A stretch of DNA of 7,519 nt from Paracoccaceae bacterium (GTDB lineage: Bacteria; Pseudomonadota; Alphaproteobacteria; Rhodobacterales; Rhodobacteraceae): contig JALXER010000088.1 of NCBI GenBank assembly GCA_027069385.1, forward strand, positions 1-7,519. The letters are read 5' to 3'. The notes below the pieces were generated by a model. That model made no database searches and had not been told where the DNA came from. It was given only the letters and a program-made list of their open reading frames with translations. The position numbers and the translations under genes are program-made. Below are positions 6,340 through 7,519 of the stretch, in pieces. Position 1 is the first letter of the stretch. Every line of letters starts with the position of its first letter.

Positions 6340-6687
6340 CCGGATTTTGTTCCGGGCCATGCGACCCTTTGACGACCATTCATCTGGGCGGGCCGTTACC
6401 GGCACGCTCATGCAGCCAACCCGGACCTCTGGCTGGAAAAGCCGGCGCGAACGCCGCGGGGTCCCTATTTGGCCTTGCTTCTGACGGGGCTTGCCGTGCC
6501 GTTGCTGTTGCCAGCGACGCGGTGGGCTCTTACCCCACCGTTTCACCCTTACCCCCTGCGGGGCGGTCTGTTCTCTGTGGCGCTTTCCCTCGGGTTTTAC
6601 CCCGGCCGGCCGTTAACCGGCGTCATGTTTTCTGAAGTCCGGACTTTCCTCACCCCGATTCGGGTGCGGCCGTCCAGCCATCCGCAG
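6322..6687 (-). ncRNA. rnpB: RNase P RNA (type A)
   Basis: Catalytic RNA of RNase P, which removes 5' leaders from tRNA precursors together with the RnpA protein. The universally conserved elements are present on the minus strand: GAGGAAAGTCCGGAC (6651-6637) near the 5' end; the GGGTGAAACGGTGGGGTAAGAGCCCACCG region (about 6549-6521); and ACAAAATCCGGCTTACAGG near the 3' end (about 6353-6335), whose central bases pair with the 5' conserved stretch to form the P4 helix. The ends pair as P1: UGCGGAUGGC (6686-6677) with GCCAUCCGCA (6332-6323). The length of about 366 nt is normal. The exact ends are inferred from P1 and the promoter; I see no terminator before the lipoprotein gene, so the 3' end may be made by processing. 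Confidence 0.96.
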
Positions 6688-6692
6688 CCATA

Positions 6693-6721
6693 CAGGTAAA
6701 ACCCGGCGCCCGCTTCGTCAA
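6693..6721 (-). promoter_or_regulatory. Promoter of rnpB
   Basis: On the minus strand TTGACG (6721-6716) and TACCTG (6698-6693) are separated by 17 bases, placing the start at about 6689-6685, exactly at the P1 helix of rnpB. The -35 box is strong and the -10 box weak. An A/T-rich stretch (about 6728-6750) directly upstream resembles an UP element, as expected for a highly expressed stable RNA. Confidence 0.6.
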
Positions 6722-6807
6722 TATCACAAGGAATATTAAACTTTATCATGTTTTGGACATATTCTTGCGTTATTGACCACAATAGCCTTAAAAAAAGACG
6801 TCGTGAT

Positions 6808-6836
6808 TTGACAGCCTTGTCCGGATCACATATTTT
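6808..6836 (+). promoter_or_regulatory. Promoter of the Hint-domain gene
   Basis: TTGACA (6808-6813) is a perfect -35 box, followed after exactly 17 bases by TATTTT (6831-6836). Transcription would start near 6843 and give a leader of about 66 nt. A run of seven A (6790-6796) lies just upstream. The promoter faces away from that of rnpB, with about 85 bases between the two -35 boxes. Confidence 0.65.
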
Positions 6837-6892
6837 GGCCGGAGTGTAACGATAACATAGGCATCAGAACCAATTGCAGGTTTATGCTGTTA

Positions 6893-6900
6893 AGAAGGAG
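6893..6900 (+). promoter_or_regulatory. Ribosome binding site of the Hint-domain gene
   Basis: AGAAGGAG with an 8-nt gap to the ATG at 6909. It fixes the start of the downstream gene. Confidence 0.8.
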
Positions 6901-6908
6901 TAACGATT

Positions 6909-7519
6909 ATGAGCGACTACACCCTTGTCTGGGACAGTGCCAACCTTGACGGAACCAACAACCTTAGCAGCGGCGGCAATACGGTCAGTGTTGATGTCTC
7001 CACCCCGCAGAATGTGAACGGTCAGCAGTTCGGCCTGACAGGTCAGGTCGGGCAGGGGTCGCTCGAATCCGACTTTCCGACCAGCCCGACCGAAACCATC
7101 ATCAATTTCAACGAGGACGTCGCCGATGTTCAGTTCAAGCTTTTTGACGTGGATGGTGGAACCGGCTGGGATGATCAGGTAACGGTTATCGCTTATGACA
7201 TGGACGGAAATCAGGTTCATCCGATTTACGGAAATGTCACCCATCACACCGTTACCGGCGACACGATCGAGGGCGACGCCGATGATGTAGACCCTTCGGC
7301 CTATGTCACCGTGACCTTTCCGGTGCCGATCGCAACCATGACCATTACGTTCGAACATGGCCCCGACGACCCTCAGGCGGGTTATGTCGGCATTGGTGAC
7401 ATCTCGTTCAACGAGGCTCCGGCCCCCTGTTTTGTTCGCGGCACCATGATCGAAACCAAACATGGTGAAATTGCAGTTGAAGATCTGGTCGAGGGCGACC
7501 TGATCCGCACCGCGGATAA
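6909..7519 (+). CDS. Hint-domain (hedgehog/intein) protein, N-terminal part (cut by right edge)
   Basis: 203 residues are present; the frame is still open at the window end (the final TAA is out of frame). Residues 1-173 form an acidic, beta-rich domain with LFDVDGGTGWDDQVTVIAYDMDGNQV (about 79-104) and GYVGIGDISF (159-168), Asp-rich stretches that suggest calcium binding or an extracellular fold. At Cys174 a Hint domain begins: CFVRGTMIETKHGEIAVEDL and then VEGDLIRTAD, the form common in Rhodobacteraceae surface or secreted proteins. In Hint domains the first Cys is the nucleophile for an N-S acyl shift that can cut the peptide bond before it, here possibly freeing residues 1-173. There is no N-terminal signal peptide, so export, if any, would be by a type I or similar route; the part that might show this is missing. 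The start is supported by a good ribosome site and a promoter. The biological role is unknown. Confidence 0.85.
   Translation, partial: MSDYTLVWDSANLDGTNNLSSGGNTVSVDVSTPQNVNGQQFGLTGQVGQGSLESDFPTSPTETIINFNEDVADVQFKLFDVDGGTGWDDQVTVIAYDMDGNQVHPIYGNVTHHTVTGDTIEGDADDVDPSAYVTVTFPVPIATMTITFEHGPDDPQAGYVGIGDISFNEAPAPCFVRGTMIETKHGEIAVEDLVEGDLIRTAD

Noticed and set aside
5818..6372. 184-residue plus-strand frame
   Set aside because: It starts with TTG, runs antisense to the lipoprotein gene and ends inside rnpB; no recognisable motif.
5959..6546. Longer 195-residue version of the lipoprotein frame
   Set aside because: The added N-terminus would be encoded by rnpB; the lipoprotein signal and GGAGG fix the start at 6282.
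6369..6782. Short frames on both strands across 6369-6782
   Set aside because: They overlap the RNase P RNA, a structural RNA.
6882..7463. 193-residue minus-strand frame
   Set aside because: Antisense to the Hint-domain gene, whose frame has a promoter, ribosome site and known motif.
1..7519. CRISPR array, insertion sequence, tRNA, prophage or defence system
   Set aside because: I saw no repeat-spacer pattern, transposase motif, tRNA cloverleaf or phage or defence gene anywhere in the window.

Overview
The window looks like chromosomal DNA of an alphaproteobacterium of the Rhodobacteraceae/Roseobacter type. Three things point there: GC-rich coding sequence, the protein styles of MraZ, FtsI and the Hint protein, and a typical alphaproteobacterial type A RNase P RNA. 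The identification rests on remembered family features, not on a search.

Positions 1-5453, all on the minus strand, hold the start of the division and cell wall (dcw) cluster in the order mraZ - rsmH (mraW) - ftsL - ftsI - murE - murF. murF is cut by the left edge. The genes are packed as one operon: 4 nt between mraZ and rsmH, a 4-nt ATGA overlap rsmH/ftsL, a 1-nt TGATG overlap ftsL/ftsI, 9 nt between ftsI and murE, and a 4-nt GTGA overlap murE/murF. MraZ is the cluster's regulator, RsmH methylates 16S rRNA, FtsL and FtsI act at the septum, and MurE and MurF add meso-diaminopimelate and D-Ala-D-Ala to the peptidoglycan precursor.

Positions 5454-5958 carry no gene. They contain the mraZ leader with a strong 14-bp hairpin just upstream of the ribosome binding site, candidate promoter elements, a run of A-tracts in helical phase, and a likely terminator for the gene to the right. 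Positions 5959-6282 (minus) encode a small Cys-rich lipoprotein. Positions about 6322-6687 (minus) are rnpB, the RNase P RNA, with a recognisable promoter upstream.

From 6909 to the right edge a divergent plus-strand gene begins, with a near-consensus promoter and a good ribosome binding site. It encodes a beta-rich N-terminal domain joined to the start of a Hint (hedgehog/intein) domain and is cut by the window end.

Most of the window is ordinary housekeeping sequence and I see no new multi-gene system. The points most worth checking are the non-canonical P-loop of murF at the left edge, the mraZ leader hairpin with TGGGC in its loop, the Cys-rich lipoprotein starting about 40 nt from the end of rnpB, and the Hint-domain protein.
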